Shown: positions 1 to 10,035, counted from the first letter of the stretch. The stretch is DNA of 36,684 bases from Gemmatimonadota bacterium (GCA_020348925.1 CP070758.1:979788-1016471), one strand, 5' to 3'. Translations and numbers: made by a program. The notes: a model not told the origin generated them from the sequence alone.

Positions 1-386
1 GCTATCTTCGGAGTTCATTACGAGACCAATCATTCTTTAGATTTCGAACCAATTTGAAATGTTTCGCCAGAGAGGAAGAATCTATCGCGGCATTAGTTTG
101 AGGAGTTCACCCTCGCAACCCAGATCCGAGAACGGTGGGGGTCAGGCCTTGACATTGGACAGTTTTCGGCATGCCATCATGGGACGGGTATCAGACAAGA
201 GATCTCCCATCGTTCGAGATGATTTCTATGATTCGAGGGCGGAATCAGGACTCTTTGTTAAGAACAAAAAGCAAGTATTTTCTTTGATAATCTTTACTTT
301 TATGAATCATTTTGGAATAAGCGATGAAATGCATCAAGGATTAATTTTATCTCTTTATCTGGATTTGAGTAAATAGTACTAAATGA
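1..386. other. Left-end region without a convincing gene
   Basis: A 105-codon plus-strand frame is open at 59-376, but its product is rich in Arg and Ser, matches no family I recognise, and runs across the palindromic motif at 137-156. I see no good ribosome binding site before it. I regard the region as non-coding or as decayed sequence flanking the locus. Confidence 0.5.
137..156. repeat. Short repeat-like motif with imperfect palindrome
   Basis: The stretch GGGGTCAGGCCTTGACATT contains the imperfect palindrome GTCAGGCCTTGAC, which is one base short of perfect. From memory, near-identical strings recur between genes in many unrelated bacteria, often near REP-associated tyrosine transposases. 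I see no transposase and no second copy in this window, so a repeat assignment rests on recall and not on the sequence alone. Confidence 0.3.
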
Positions 387-913
387 GTTAACGAAGGTGC
401 ACCAGAGTCGACGACAGGTCGAGGAGGAGAATCCTATTTCCAAGAAAAAATACCTGATCTTGTAGAAAGGGATGTCAGAATCGAGAAGAGAAGCGACGGC
501 CTGTACTCAGTTTCTGTTTTTGAGCCCATCATGGACGATTTCCTGGCCTGCTATCTGAAAAGAAACCATGAACTCGGGGACTTCAAAATCTTTGCTTCCA
601 GAAAAGAGGCCGAAGCCTATGCCTCTCTCTTGAAAAAGCCGAGGGATCAGCCTTGACCTCGCCGGCATATATTCTGAAAGGGCTGAAGAGCCTGGACTGC
701 AGGCAGAGGCTTATGGAAGGCATAGATAGCCTTGAGACTGAGATTGAACGGTAATGCAAAGAATATGGGACAGATGTATTGATGGGGTACAAAGCCAATA
801 TGAACAATGGAAGGGTGACAGTGAAAAAACTGCCGCTTCAGAATCAGAAACACTTTGAGATTGAATTTAGAAGAAAGTTGGAGAAAAAAGTTGATTATGA
901 CTTCCCTGAATGA
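387..913 (+). pseudogene. Decayed plus-strand coding fragments, function unknown
   Basis: Two adjoining plus-strand frames read like genuine protein. The first is open from 387 to the TGA at 654-656, without an ATG near its beginning, and includes PIMDDFLACYLKR and FKIFASRKEAEAYASLLKK. The second can start at the TTG at 653, overlapping that stop as TTGA, and runs to a TAA at 752-754. It stays protein-like in the same frame beyond that stop to a TGA at 911-913, with KKLPLQNQKHFEIEFRRKLEKK; an ATG at 782 could restart it. The lack of a start in the first part and the in-frame stop in the second suggest remnants of one or two small genes. They run opposite to the main locus and converge on it. 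I do not recognise the family. Confidence 0.35.
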
Positions 914-1041
914 ATCTATTATTCTATCTAGATGCAATACATAAAAGATCTTCCACCGTTTGGTAATCTTTGCATCCTTCACATCCCTCTGGGACTTCAG
1001 GCAGAGCAAGACCTTTCTTACTCTTGATATTATTTGAGAAA

Positions 1042-3525
1042 TCAGGGTCTACATTCACCTATACCTAAAATCACATTGACAATTCCTACAGCATCTAAAA
1101 TATTGACTGTTTCATCTCCATTACAATCAGCAGCCCAATTCTCAAGTTCAGAGAGTGGATCTCCAGTCTCCAAAATAATATTGACAACTCGAACTACATC
1201 CAGAATGTTTATCTCCTCATCGGAATTGACATCTCCTCTGACAAGTGTAGTTTTCGATAGGACATAATCTCCGGCGATTACTGAAAAGTACACACATTTC
1301 CCTTCGATTGTCGACGATCCTAAGATAATGGGGATCTCATCTTTTTTGATAACCCATGTTCCGGGATCAAGATTGCAGACGAGAACCTTGACACTGTCTG
1401 AACCTGGAATGGTCAGTGATAACTGTTCGGTCAATTCAATCCCGCTTTTGCTGAAGCAAACCACGCGATCAAGAATTCTGGCACCGACCAATTGAACACT
1501 TTCAATGAGCCCCACTGCAGGATTATTCGTTGTCGTGACATCCATGACGGTCATGACATGTAAGAAGAGATCCTCGGCTCGACCTGCGCCAGGTGATACC
1601 TCCACACGCCACATACCATTCTCGTAATCATAATTACCCCCCTGAGGATCTGGCGGATAGTTCTGGTTCTCATATTCCACCCAGCAATCATATCCCGGGC
1701 CACCAATTTTTTGTAAAGTTGCATCCGACGGTAACAGACTTTTCACAACAAGTTTCCCTGAATACTTACCTGCACCATGAGAAGGACCATACCAGTAATG
1801 TGAAGCAGTCCGTTGAATAGTGATCGTATTTTCATCTATGGATGGTTCTTCGATGGAATGAATCTGCCACGTTTTTTTAAATGATGCATTCGAGGAAACA
1901 ACTCTATCGAAAATAATCAAGGTTGCCGGATATGTGGAATCAAAGTGGTTCAGCATGACCATAGATCGTTTCACGTCAGATACTTTTGGTGTCGGCTGGT
2001 TGGAATAGGCAGGAGTGAGATCTCCCCCGATGTAGCTGTAATCCGGTGTATTGGGATCGGGTCCGAACTGGCGTCCAATAATGTAAGCTTTTCTGAAATT
2101 GTCCAGCAGATCATCGTAATCCTTGGGTTTGGTCTCGTATGTTCCCCACGGAGGTTGACAGATTTGTCCTCCATCATTGGCCGTGTATGCGCCTCCTGAT
2201 CCATATGTCATATCTTCATTGGGATCAAGAATGAGCAGCACGTTGTGCGATTGGCTTTTCTCATGGTAATTGTTATCGTGGGCTGTTTTATCCTGATAGC
2301 ACCCTGTGGAAAGTGCCAGGGCACCCTTGTAATAAATCTGGAAACCTCCGAAGTGTCCTGGATTTGTATGACCTTTGAAATCGCATCCGCCCATCTCCAT
2401 AGTGACAACCGCATCATCGCTTTCTTCGTTGAGCCAATCCCAACCGGTGCGGGCAATCATCACAGCCATTGGATCTGGAAAGTATTTTGTCAACGGTAAA
2501 TCTGTAAGCGGGGAACTGGCAAGACCGGACGGACGAAATACAAATTCGAAAACTTTCTCCATATCATGAGACCCATCGTTTGAAGCTGCATAGTACGCAT
2601 ACCAGGAATTGTCACCGAGACCCGTCAGATAAGGATTATCCCAATACATCGCCATTGTCCGAAAAATCGGCCCTTTCTTGCCGGCGTTTCCTTTCAAGTC
2701 ATACCGGTCACCACGTTTAAACTGCCTTCCATCAGGACGTGTGTTATATATTGTACCGTATGGTACATATTGCATGTCGGATGTATACACGTCCCCCGCA
2801 CCCAGTTTCCTGCAGAACCATGCATTGTAGCAATCGTTGATGAATCTACCGACATATGAGTCGCCTTGCCAGTACATGTGTATTTTATAGAGTTCGTTTC
2901 GAGCCGGTATAAATTTATCCCAGTGGAGTGCTATGGCAGCATCCCACATTGTCGGACTTTCATCATAGATGGCACAGCCCGCAATGAGTTGAGAAAGTTG
3001 CACATTCGACTCCGCAATATGACCGACGATGACACTGTATGGATTATAGTCTGCCGGATAGCCGGGTGCTTCGGTATCAGCCAGACGCTCGAACTCAGCA
3101 ATGAAGTCGTTCTTTTGGGACGTACTCAGGAGATCATAACACCAGTCATAGACGCAGGCAGCACGGTTCATGATGTTGCTCGATTTATTTATCGAAACGC
3201 TTGTACTTGGTTTATTTATTATGGCCATTAATGCTTCACTCACCGCCCAGTTTCCTTTCGTCGAGTTTCCGTCCACTAAATACAACAACGCAGCGGACAG
3301 AAAATGTGTATTGGACAATGAGACAATATTGTTCCAGAGACCCTGAAACTCAGGATCGGATTTCTTACTTTGAAGCTCGACGACATCTGACGGTGTGATG
3401 AATACCCGGGGATGCTCGGATGGTACTGGGGGATATTCCGAAGCGACTACCTTACTATTGGGAAAGACTGTCAAGGCCAATATAATCGCAATTAAATAAT
3501 GAAGAGTAGATATAGTAGACTTCAT
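1042..3525 (-). CDS. Secreted heparinase II/III-family lyase (PL21-like) with C-terminal dockerin
   Basis: This is an 827-residue predicted polysaccharide lyase that should cleave uronic acid glycosidic bonds by beta-elimination outside the cytoplasm. The start is placed at the ATG at 3525 because it begins a clear Sec signal peptide (about residues 1-28) and follows the upstream stop by 32 bases; the open frame extends further, into that upstream gene. An alpha/alpha-toroid-like half is followed by the heparinase II/III beta-sandwich (GHTNPGHFGG, then SQSHNVLLI). GHIAES (H169, E172) and Y224 in GDSYVGRF have the same spacing as the heparinase II active-site set His202, Glu205 and Tyr257, known from the literature, so PL21 is the best guess. 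A two-repeat type I dockerin fills the last 64 residues (bases 1045-1236). It is the last gene of the locus. The exact substrate is open. Confidence 0.8.
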   Translation of the reverse strand: MKSTISTLHYLIAIILALTVFPNSKVVASEYPPVPSEHPRVFITPSDVVELQSKKSDPEFQGLWNNIVSLSNTHFLSAALLYLVDGNSTKGNWAVSEALMAIINKPSTSVSINKSSNIMNRAACVYDWCYDLLSTSQKNDFIAEFERLADTEAPGYPADYNPYSVIVGHIAESNVQLSQLIAGCAIYDESPTMWDAAIALHWDKFIPARNELYKIHMYWQGDSYVGRFINDCYNAWFCRKLGAGDVYTSDMQYVPYGTIYNTRPDGRQFKRGDRYDLKGNAGKKGPIFRTMAMYWDNPYLTGLGDNSWYAYYAASNDGSHDMEKVFEFVFRPSGLASSPLTDLPLTKYFPDPMAVMIARTGWDWLNEESDDAVVTMEMGGCDFKGHTNPGHFGGFQIYYKGALALSTGCYQDKTAHDNNYHEKSQSHNVLLILDPNEDMTYGSGGAYTANDGGQICQPPWGTYETKPKDYDDLLDNFRKAYIIGRQFGPDPNTPDYSYIGGDLTPAYSNQPTPKVSDVKRSMVMLNHFDSTYPATLIIFDRVVSSNASFKKTWQIHSIEEPSIDENTITIQRTASHYWYGPSHGAGKYSGKLVVKSLLPSDATLQKIGGPGYDCWVEYENQNYPPDPQGGNYDYENGMWRVEVSPGAGRAEDLFLHVMTVMDVTTTNNPAVGLIESVQLVGARILDRVVCFSKSGIELTEQLSLTIPGSDSVKVLVCNLDPGTWVIKKDEIPIILGSSTIEGKCVYFSVIAGDYVLSKTTLVRGDVNSDEEINILDVVRVVNIILETGDPLSELENWAADCNGDETVNILDAVGIVNVILGIGECRP

Positions 3526-3557
3526 GTTTTTTACTTCTTCGTTGGTGTAGGTTTTAT

Positions 3558-4727
3558 TCACCTCACATCTGAATAAAAATAGTGAAATTCTGTATCCCAT
3601 CCATCTAGACTGTCGAATCTCTTTTGTGGACACTCATTAATAGGGAAAAGTATCTCAGTTTTATCCCCGTAGTTATAATAAACCAATCTTAAACGTTTTC
3701 TTCTTTCCTGCTGGTTAAGGAACAAGGAAAATTCTGCCATATTCAAGGGGCCTTCTTCACCCAGATATGCGCCAAGAATATTATAGGTTAAGTCTATCCA
3801 TACCCACTGGTTCAACTGGTCATCGAATATTTCTGTGGTGGAATGCATACCTCCCATCCTGACGCTGAATTTATCGGATCTTAAATGAACCTTTTCCAGG
3901 TGAATTCTGCGAGCAGGAATTCCAAAAGAATTGCAGGCGTGAATAAAAATATGAGCAAGATTTGTACAAAAACCTTTGTCTTTTCCTGAAACCATTCGCT
4001 CGTACTGCTCAAAAGGCGGCACCTTCATTGAATCAGATGGTACACCAACATGATGCTTGAGATCATCCATTAAAGTTCTTGCCAACAATTTGGCCTTTTC
4101 GTAATTTGTATCAACACTCTTGATGAGTTCTCCCCATTTTTCTTCAGCGTATCGTTTTTCTTCGGTTTTCGGACTCTTATATATCCAGTTATCAATCCTA
4201 CAAGAAGGAGTAAAGTTCAGGTACGGATATGTTTTGACAGTGATCCAATTCGGATACCCCATTGCTCCCTTTGATGCCCAATATTTATTTGCATTACAGA
4301 GAAGCGTAATTGTATAGGGCTGTGATAAAGATCCATCTTTGGTAACCATTTTGACAACGATATTGGCTTCTTGGGTAGAACTTACATCTGTTCTAAAATC
4401 AGCCACTATAATACCTTCGAGAGATTTTTGATAATCTGACCGGTTGGTTGAAATAAGGAAGTGAGAAAAGTCTCTCAAATGTGGATCCAAGGTCAATTGA
4501 ATTGCAATTTCATCACTGGGAATTTCCTCAATTGATTTTATTGTCAACTCTTCCCGTCCCTGGTAATAATTCCCGTAAAGACTTTTCAATTCTGTTTTTA
4601 TTTTTTTTCTTTCTACATTTTCTTCTTTTTTATCCAAATGAGAAATTATGGAATGTTGTGCGGCACAGAAAACCGCAAAGCAAATTCCAAAAATCAAAAC
4701 TATTTGATAAAACATTCTATGAAACAT
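3558..4727 (-). CDS. Secreted transglutaminase-like (papain-fold) protein
   Basis: The 389-residue protein begins with a hydrophobic signal segment (about residues 6-23). After a region without a recognisable fold it has a transglutaminase-core-like domain. GFCTNLAHIF places a catalytic Cys at 254, GMHSTTEIF a His at 295, and WVWIDLTYN an Asp at 312, the order and spacing expected of the Cys-His-Asp triad. Bacterial members are often proteases or peptide-modifying enzymes and rarely true cross-linkers, so the reaction is unknown. The ATG is preceded by AAAGGATG at good spacing. It lies 127 bases after galK and 32 bases before the PL21-like lyase, so it may start a small two-gene unit. Its role in glycan use is unclear; processing of glycoprotein substrate or of co-secreted proteins is possible. 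Confidence 0.75.
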   Translation of the reverse strand: MFHRMFYQIVLIFGICFAVFCAAQHSIISHLDKKEENVERKKIKTELKSLYGNYYQGREELTIKSIEEIPSDEIAIQLTLDPHLRDFSHFLISTNRSDYQKSLEGIIVADFRTDVSSTQEANIVVKMVTKDGSLSQPYTITLLCNANKYWASKGAMGYPNWITVKTYPYLNFTPSCRIDNWIYKSPKTEEKRYAEEKWGELIKSVDTNYEKAKLLARTLMDDLKHHVGVPSDSMKVPPFEQYERMVSGKDKGFCTNLAHIFIHACNSFGIPARRIHLEKVHLRSDKFSVRMGGMHSTTEIFDDQLNQWVWIDLTYNILGAYLGEEGPLNMAEFSLFLNQQERRKRLRLVYYNYGDKTEILFPINECPQKRFDSLDGWDTEFHYFYSDVR

Positions 4728-4854
4728 AAAATTACATCCTTTCTAAAAATTTTATTTCTCGTTGTCTTACTACCGACAAAAGCGAATATGATAACTATTT
4801 ATATTGTTTCAGTACTGACATTTCATGACTGGATGTTGAGAAATCAAATATTCA

Positions 4855-6042
4855 CTATTCTATTTTTACTCCCTCAACCGCTTGAGAAACGTATATTTCA
4901 GGTTGTAGTCCCGTTTCTTTTGGATAAATATCAAAAATCTTTTGCTTGAAGATTGGCACCGACTCTTTCTCAACCAGGTTTACTGTGCATCCACCAAATC
5001 CCGCTCCAGTCAATCGTGCCCCTAGTACGCCGGAAACATTCCGGGCAATAGTTACGAGGGAATCCAGTTCTGAACAACTCACCTCATACAGATGATTAAG
5101 GCTTTCGTGCGATTCATTCATTAATTGTCCAAATTTATTCATGTCACCTACTTTCAGAGCATGCACTCCATTGAGAACTCTTTGGTTTTCGCTAACAACG
5201 TGTCCGCACCGAACTCCAATCGGATGTGGCAATTTTTCCCATTGTCTCATTAAATCTTTAATCCCAACATCCCTCAAGGTCTCTACATCAGGCATATATT
5301 TATTCAATATTTTGACGCCCTCTTGACATTCGGCGCGTCTTTGATGGTATGCAGAATTCGCCAAACCGCGAGGTTTGTTTGAATTGCAGATAACAATGTT
5401 ACACCTGTCCAAATCGAGAGGTATATGTTCATATTGTAAGCTCTGACAGTCAAGGAAAAGCGCGTGGTTTTTCTTAGCTAATCCGGAAGTAAACTGATCC
5501 ATTATACCGCATGGGACACCGACGAAATCGTTTTCTGCTTTTTGAGCTAAATCGACCAATTTGTCGACTTGAATTCCAAGATTAAATAATTGGTTAAAAG
5601 AAAAAGCAACAGACATCTCGAGTGCAGCAGAAGAGCTCAGACCGGATTCCAGGGGGACATCGCCACCTATCACAAGATTTGCTCCAAGCCCGGTTTCAAA
5701 TCCTTCTTCAGTGAATGTTGCCAACACTCCCTTGACATAGTTTACCCATCTTCTCTCGGTATCAATGCTCAGTTCCTTTACTGAAAATTCAACTTTCTGT
5801 TCGTAATTCCAGGAATAGATACACATATTTCCATCCGTTCGAGGAGAAGATGCCACATAAATTCTCCGATCAATCGCCATGGGTAACACAAAGCCATCAT
5901 TGTAATCCGTGTGTTCTCCGATAAGGTTTACACGTCCCGGAGCTGAAACGAATACACATGGTTGTCCTTCGAATATATCGCAAAAAGTGTTGCGAAGTAT
6001 AGATTTCATGTCGGATCGGTTTTCTTTCACTTTAACTCCCAT
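4855..6042 (-). CDS. galK: Galactokinase
   Basis: A 395-residue GHMP-family kinase that phosphorylates alpha-D-galactose with ATP to galactose-1-phosphate in the cytoplasm, the entry step of the Leloir pathway. The galactokinase signature GRVNLIGEHTDYNDG lies at residues 36-50. The phosphate-binding loop GLSSSAAL is near residue 135, the catalytic Asp is in CGIMDQF, and the third GHMP motif LTGAGFGGC is near the C-terminus. Length is normal for the family. The ATG at 6042 overlaps the end of galT by 11 bases (ATGGGAGTTAA), which suggests translational coupling. An internal ATG at 6009 is a possible alternative start, since neither site has a strong ribosome binding site. Confidence 0.95.
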   Translation of the reverse strand: MGVKVKENRSDMKSILRNTFCDIFEGQPCVFVSAPGRVNLIGEHTDYNDGFVLPMAIDRRIYVASSPRTDGNMCIYSWNYEQKVEFSVKELSIDTERRWVNYVKGVLATFTEEGFETGLGANLVIGGDVPLESGLSSSAALEMSVAFSFNQLFNLGIQVDKLVDLAQKAENDFVGVPCGIMDQFTSGLAKKNHALFLDCQSLQYEHIPLDLDRCNIVICNSNKPRGLANSAYHQRRAECQEGVKILNKYMPDVETLRDVGIKDLMRQWEKLPHPIGVRCGHVVSENQRVLNGVHALKVGDMNKFGQLMNESHESLNHLYEVSCSELDSLVTIARNVSGVLGARLTGAGFGGCTVNLVEKESVPIFKQKIFDIYPKETGLQPEIYVSQAVEGVKIE

Positions 6043-7009
6043 CTGATCTGATTGAGATTTCCCTCAACTCCTGTGCTCGTTCCTCGGGGAGGGTGTCATT
6101 GATAAAAGTTCCTGCTCCCATTTCGCAACCAGCCAGATACTTCAGCTTTTCCCGACTCCGATAGGGGGGATAAAATTCCACGTGGAAATGATAAAAACTG
6201 TAGTCCTTTCCGTCTGTGGGAGCCTGGTGCATAACCATCATGTAAGGAAAAGAAAAGCCAAATAAGTTATCGTACTTTTGGAGTACTATTTTCAAAATGT
6301 GAGCAAAATCTTCGATCATGTTTTCACTGAAATCCAACAAAGTCAATACATGGTTTTTCGACATAATGTGCACCTCGTAAGGATATCTGGCAAAAAAGGG
6401 TATGAAAGCGAAGAAGGATCGATTCTCCACAATTTTTCTCTTTCCCTCTCTCTTTTCTTCATTCAAGATATCACAGAATAAGCAGTTCGGTTTTCTTTTC
6501 ACGTATCCTTTCGCTGATTTCAATTCTCTTTCAATGACTGGAGGGATATATGGAAAAGCGTAAATCTGTCCGTGTGGGTGAGGCATGGTTACACCGATGA
6601 CGTCCCCTTTATTTTCGAAAATAAACACATATTTAATCTCTTCTCGTTCCCCCAATTTTTGAAATCGCATGCTCCACAATCCGATCAGCTCTACGATACG
6701 GGGAATCTCCATGTCAGCCAATGTCATCAGATGATCAGGATGATACAGGACTACATCACATACCCCGACCGATTTCTTCACCTTGTACAGGTTCGGGCGA
6801 CGGTTCTCGGGCTTAGGCGATGACAATGAAAATGTGGGAAAATCATTGGGGTAGATGTACACGTTATAATCGTCCGGTACTTTTCCTGATCCCGGACAAA
6901 ACGGACAATAATTCTCCGGCATTTGGGGTCGGTTTTGGCGGTGTGTCGCGATAGCCACCCACTCCTCGAGAATTGGATTCCAGCGAAGTTCAGACCTTGT
7001 TCTCTTCAT
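6032..7009 (-). CDS. galT: Galactose-1-phosphate uridylyltransferase
   Basis: This 325-residue HIT-superfamily enzyme transfers UMP from UDP-glucose to galactose-1-phosphate, giving UDP-galactose and glucose-1-phosphate. A zinc-type CPFC pair is at C35 and C38. The nucleophile motif HPHGQ is at residues 144-148, with the second His (146) as the expected catalytic base for the uridylyl intermediate. A further Cys pair LFCDIL and the C-terminal HFHVEFYPP complete the family pattern. It sits 12 bases after the symporter gene and overlaps galK, so the three are probably co-transcribed. No galE or galM is in this window, so the epimerase must be encoded elsewhere if the pathway is complete. Confidence 0.95.
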   Translation of the reverse strand: MKRTRSELRWNPILEEWVAIATHRQNRPQMPENYCPFCPGSGKVPDDYNVYIYPNDFPTFSLSSPKPENRRPNLYKVKKSVGVCDVVLYHPDHLMTLADMEIPRIVELIGLWSMRFQKLGEREEIKYVFIFENKGDVIGVTMPHPHGQIYAFPYIPPVIERELKSAKGYVKRKPNCLFCDILNEEKREGKRKIVENRSFFAFIPFFARYPYEVHIMSKNHVLTLLDFSENMIEDFAHILKIVLQKYDNLFGFSFPYMMVMHQAPTDGKDYSFYHFHVEFYPPYRSREKLKYLAGCEMGAGTFINDTLPEERAQELREISIRSDGS

Positions 7010-7021
7010 AGTGCGATTTTT

Positions 7022-8650
7022 TTAGAAGAACCGAATATATAAGAACACGATCATTGCTATCAAGACAATACTCCAAGTCTTGAATCGGTAATACCACGGA
7101 ACGGTTTTCAAAAAAGATTGATCCTTCTCAGCGAGAGACCTATCGATCATGGCCTTATCCGGAATTCCTTTTTCTCGAACTCTGAAAAACCAGATAATAA
7201 GGCAACAGAAAAGAAAGTCAATACCGGCGCGATTCAGAAAAGCGAGTTTTGGAATAATCCCGGCTGATTCTACAATAGTAAACAGAATTGCCCATATTGG
7301 TCCGGCCACAATAGTAATGAGACATCCTTTGGCATTTGCCCTCTTATAGAAAAAACCTGCCAGAAAAACAGCAACGACTGCCGGCCAGGCAATTGACCAG
7401 AATTTCTGAATGTACGTGAATATTGCGGTTAAATCTCTGAGAAAATATCCGAAGACGGTTGCAACGATCAAGACTGTAAACGTCGTCACTCGTCCCAAAC
7501 GAATTAAATCACGGTTTTCCGCATCTCTTTTCAAGTGACGTTTGTAGATATCAAATGTAAAGATGGATGAACTGGAAGTTAAGAGTGAAGCAATAGTAGA
7601 CATTACGGCTCCCATGAGACCGGCCATGACCAATCCGGAGATACCTGCCGGTAATAATCTCTTGACCAGTGTCGGAAAAGCAAGGTCGGCCTTCGAGAGA
7701 GCAAACTCCTGGCTCAACAGACCGGTCGCAGGATCATATAGTCTGAATGCAATAATTCCGGGGAGAACGACGAGAATGGGAACGATTAATTTCAAATATC
7801 CGGCGAAAACGACACCCATCTGTCCATGCCACACATTTCTTGCCGCCAGTGTTCTCTGGGTGATGAACTGATTACATCCCCAGTAAAAGATGTTTGCCAG
7901 CCACATCCCTCCGAAGAAAACACCAATCCAGGGCAATTCTGGGTGATTCCAAGATTGGACCATATGGAATTTTCCCGGTGAGCCAGCTACGATGGCCTTC
8001 AGACCCCCCAGGATAGTATTACTGTACTCCGGAGTTGCAGCCCCTACCTTCAGTAATCCTATTATTGTAACTGCAATCCCACCCAGCATCAAGACTGTAA
8101 CTTGAATGATATCTGTATATGCAACAGATCTCAATCCGCCATAGATAGTATATCCGCCTGCAACAATACATAAAATGGCCAGACCGTAAACCAGCGGTAA
8201 TCCAAAAATGGATTCCATCGCCAAAGAACCTGTGTAAAGTACTACTGCAAGCTCGATAAAGATGTAGCCCACAAGACTGATAACGGCAAATACCAATCTC
8301 ACCTGTTGATTAAAACGTTTCTCCAGGAATTCGGGCATCGTCGTTATTTTCGTTTTCAGATAATAGGGTAAAAAGAATTTCCCATATATAATCAGAGCAA
8401 TCGCAGCAATCCATTCATAGCTGGCGATGGCAAGGCCTATTGAGAAACCCTGTCCGGACATACCAACAAAGTGGTGTGTCGATATATTGGCTGCTATTAA
8501 GGAACCTCCGATAATCCACCACGGCAGGTTTCTACTGGCTAAGAAATAATCGTCCGATTCAGTTTTTTTTCGTGAGACCAAAATTCCTACTGCCGCCACA
8601 CATATCAGATACAATGCGAATATGATCAAATCCAAATTCACATTTTCCAT
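7022..8650 (-). CDS. Sodium/solute symporter (SSS family), probable galactose transporter
   Basis: The 542-residue protein is an inner-membrane transporter with about 13-14 hydrophobic helices spread over its full length and very few large loops. The N-terminal pattern (ESDDYFLASRNLPWW, then ISTHHFVGMSGQGF) and YTDIIQVTVLMLGG in the middle are typical of the SSS/SGLT family, which couples sugar uptake to sodium entry. The specificity for galactose is inferred from the adjacent galT and galK, 12 bases downstream, and from the galactosidase-type hydrolases in the locus. A good AAAGGGGAT ribosome binding site precedes the ATG at 8650. The 131 bases before it hold no gene and could contain a promoter. 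Confidence 0.85.
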   Translation of the reverse strand: MENVNLDLIIFALYLICVAAVGILVSRKKTESDDYFLASRNLPWWIIGGSLIAANISTHHFVGMSGQGFSIGLAIASYEWIAAIALIIYGKFFLPYYLKTKITTMPEFLEKRFNQQVRLVFAVISLVGYIFIELAVVLYTGSLAMESIFGLPLVYGLAILCIVAGGYTIYGGLRSVAYTDIIQVTVLMLGGIAVTIIGLLKVGAATPEYSNTILGGLKAIVAGSPGKFHMVQSWNHPELPWIGVFFGGMWLANIFYWGCNQFITQRTLAARNVWHGQMGVVFAGYLKLIVPILVVLPGIIAFRLYDPATGLLSQEFALSKADLAFPTLVKRLLPAGISGLVMAGLMGAVMSTIASLLTSSSSIFTFDIYKRHLKRDAENRDLIRLGRVTTFTVLIVATVFGYFLRDLTAIFTYIQKFWSIAWPAVVAVFLAGFFYKRANAKGCLITIVAGPIWAILFTIVESAGIIPKLAFLNRAGIDFLFCCLIIWFFRVREKGIPDKAMIDRSLAEKDQSFLKTVPWYYRFKTWSIVLIAMIVFLYIRFF

Positions 8651-8781
8651 TCTTATCCCCTTTCAGTTTAATTCAAAGGACTTCATTATTCTTGCTGTCG
8701 ATCTCCTTCGATTTGCACTATCGAATTGAAATATATCATTTCAACTTATATACTTAAAAATGATTAATCTCATAACAGTTG

Positions 8782-10022
8782 TCATAAAAGTATCCCACAG
8801 CATTTCTTGACTTTTATTCCACTTCCACAAGGGCAAGGGTCATTCCGGCCAACTTTCATCTTGCTTCGATTTCTTGATTTCATCGGTTTTTCTTGATTAA
8901 GAACATCCTCCTGCTGTCTTTTCCAAACTTCAGCAAGTTGCAGTAATTTTGCATGTGCATGTTCGAAAAATAGTTTATATGATCGACAAAAATAGTTGAG
9001 TGTGTTGTCATATGGATTTCGGTTGCGATCTTTCGTGCAGCCGCCTCTGCAAAACTCCACCCACTCACACTTCTTACATACTTTGGAAAGATCGGCTTTC
9101 ATTCGACCAAATTCATATTGGCGTTTGGAATTTAACATCACTGTCAAATTCTTTTGCATCACGTTTCCAAGCTTCCAATCAGATTCAACAAAAAAATCAC
9201 ACGAATACACATCACCATTATGCTCCACAACGACATAAACACCACAGGCAGGCAACAGTGTGCAATCAGGGGGATTTAAATCTACATAACGATAGAAAAG
9301 TGAATCAAAGTACCGAATGAACGTTGTTGGAGTACCTTCCTCAAAATCAGCCATCCACAAATTAAACAGCACACTCAGAAAGTTGCCATACTTTTCAGCG
9401 GACACAGAATATGAAGCCGGTTGAGTTGAATCACTGGAATTCGGTTCAAGACAGGGAATGAATTGCATGTGAGTCACCCCCAAATCCTTGTGGAATTCAT
9501 AGATCTCTTGGGGGTATTTGACCGAATAATCGTTCACAACCGTGAGCGTATTGATGGCCACACCGGCATCGAGCATACGCTTGGTACTTTCAACCACTCG
9601 AGACCATGAACCCCGCCCACCTCTCATTCGGCGATAGCGATCGTGGATGTGTTCAAGACCATCCAATGATAACCCAACCAGGAAGTTGTATGTATTGAGG
9701 AATTGAGTCCATTGGTTTGAAAACCGTTTCCGATCGTTTGATCACTTCCATACCGTTTCTGGAATTCAATCGCTTTTTCAAAGAACGTGAGACCCATCAG
9801 TGTTGGTTCTCCTCCTTGCCAACAGAAGGAAATATTTTCACCTGCCTGGATCATAGTTTGACGAATCGTCTCTTCCAAGATTATTTCGCTCATACGATGG
9901 ATTTCCGTATTTGAGAAGAGCTCTTTCTTATCAAGATAGAAACAGTATGTGCAAGCCATGTTGCAATCCGGACCAGCCGGCTTTATTAATAAAGAGTCCA
10001 ATTGTTTTCTGCTGTTGTCCAT
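8782..10022 (-). pseudogene. Anaerobic sulfatase-maturating enzyme (radical SAM/SPASM) with frameshift
   Basis: The intact enzyme would oxidise the active-site Cys of a sulfatase to formylglycine. The N-terminal part (9714-10022 is the useful stretch) has the radical-SAM cluster motif CNMACTYC (C20, C24, C27) and ends with GFQTNG; beyond that its frame gives nonsense to 9624. The C-terminal part resumes in another frame at TGG 9709-9711 with [18 protein letters not shown] and DRYRR. It continues through a SPASM-type Cys-rich region ([18 protein letters not shown]) and a SEC-C zinc motif ([15 protein letters not shown]). The junction lacks about seven residues normal for the family, pointing to a deletion of about 22 bases; AATGGA at the break could be the surviving copy of a short direct repeat. 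A sequencing error is the alternative. It follows the sulfatase by 13 bases. Confidence 0.85.
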
Positions 10023-10035
10023 CTTATGCCATCCA

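Noticed and set aside
924-1058. Minus-strand 44-codon frame with GTG start overlapping the end of the PL21-like gene, containing EGCEGCKDYQTVEDLL
   Set aside because: It looks protein-like, but it lacks a ribosome binding site and the plus strand is open there too, so coding cannot be decided.
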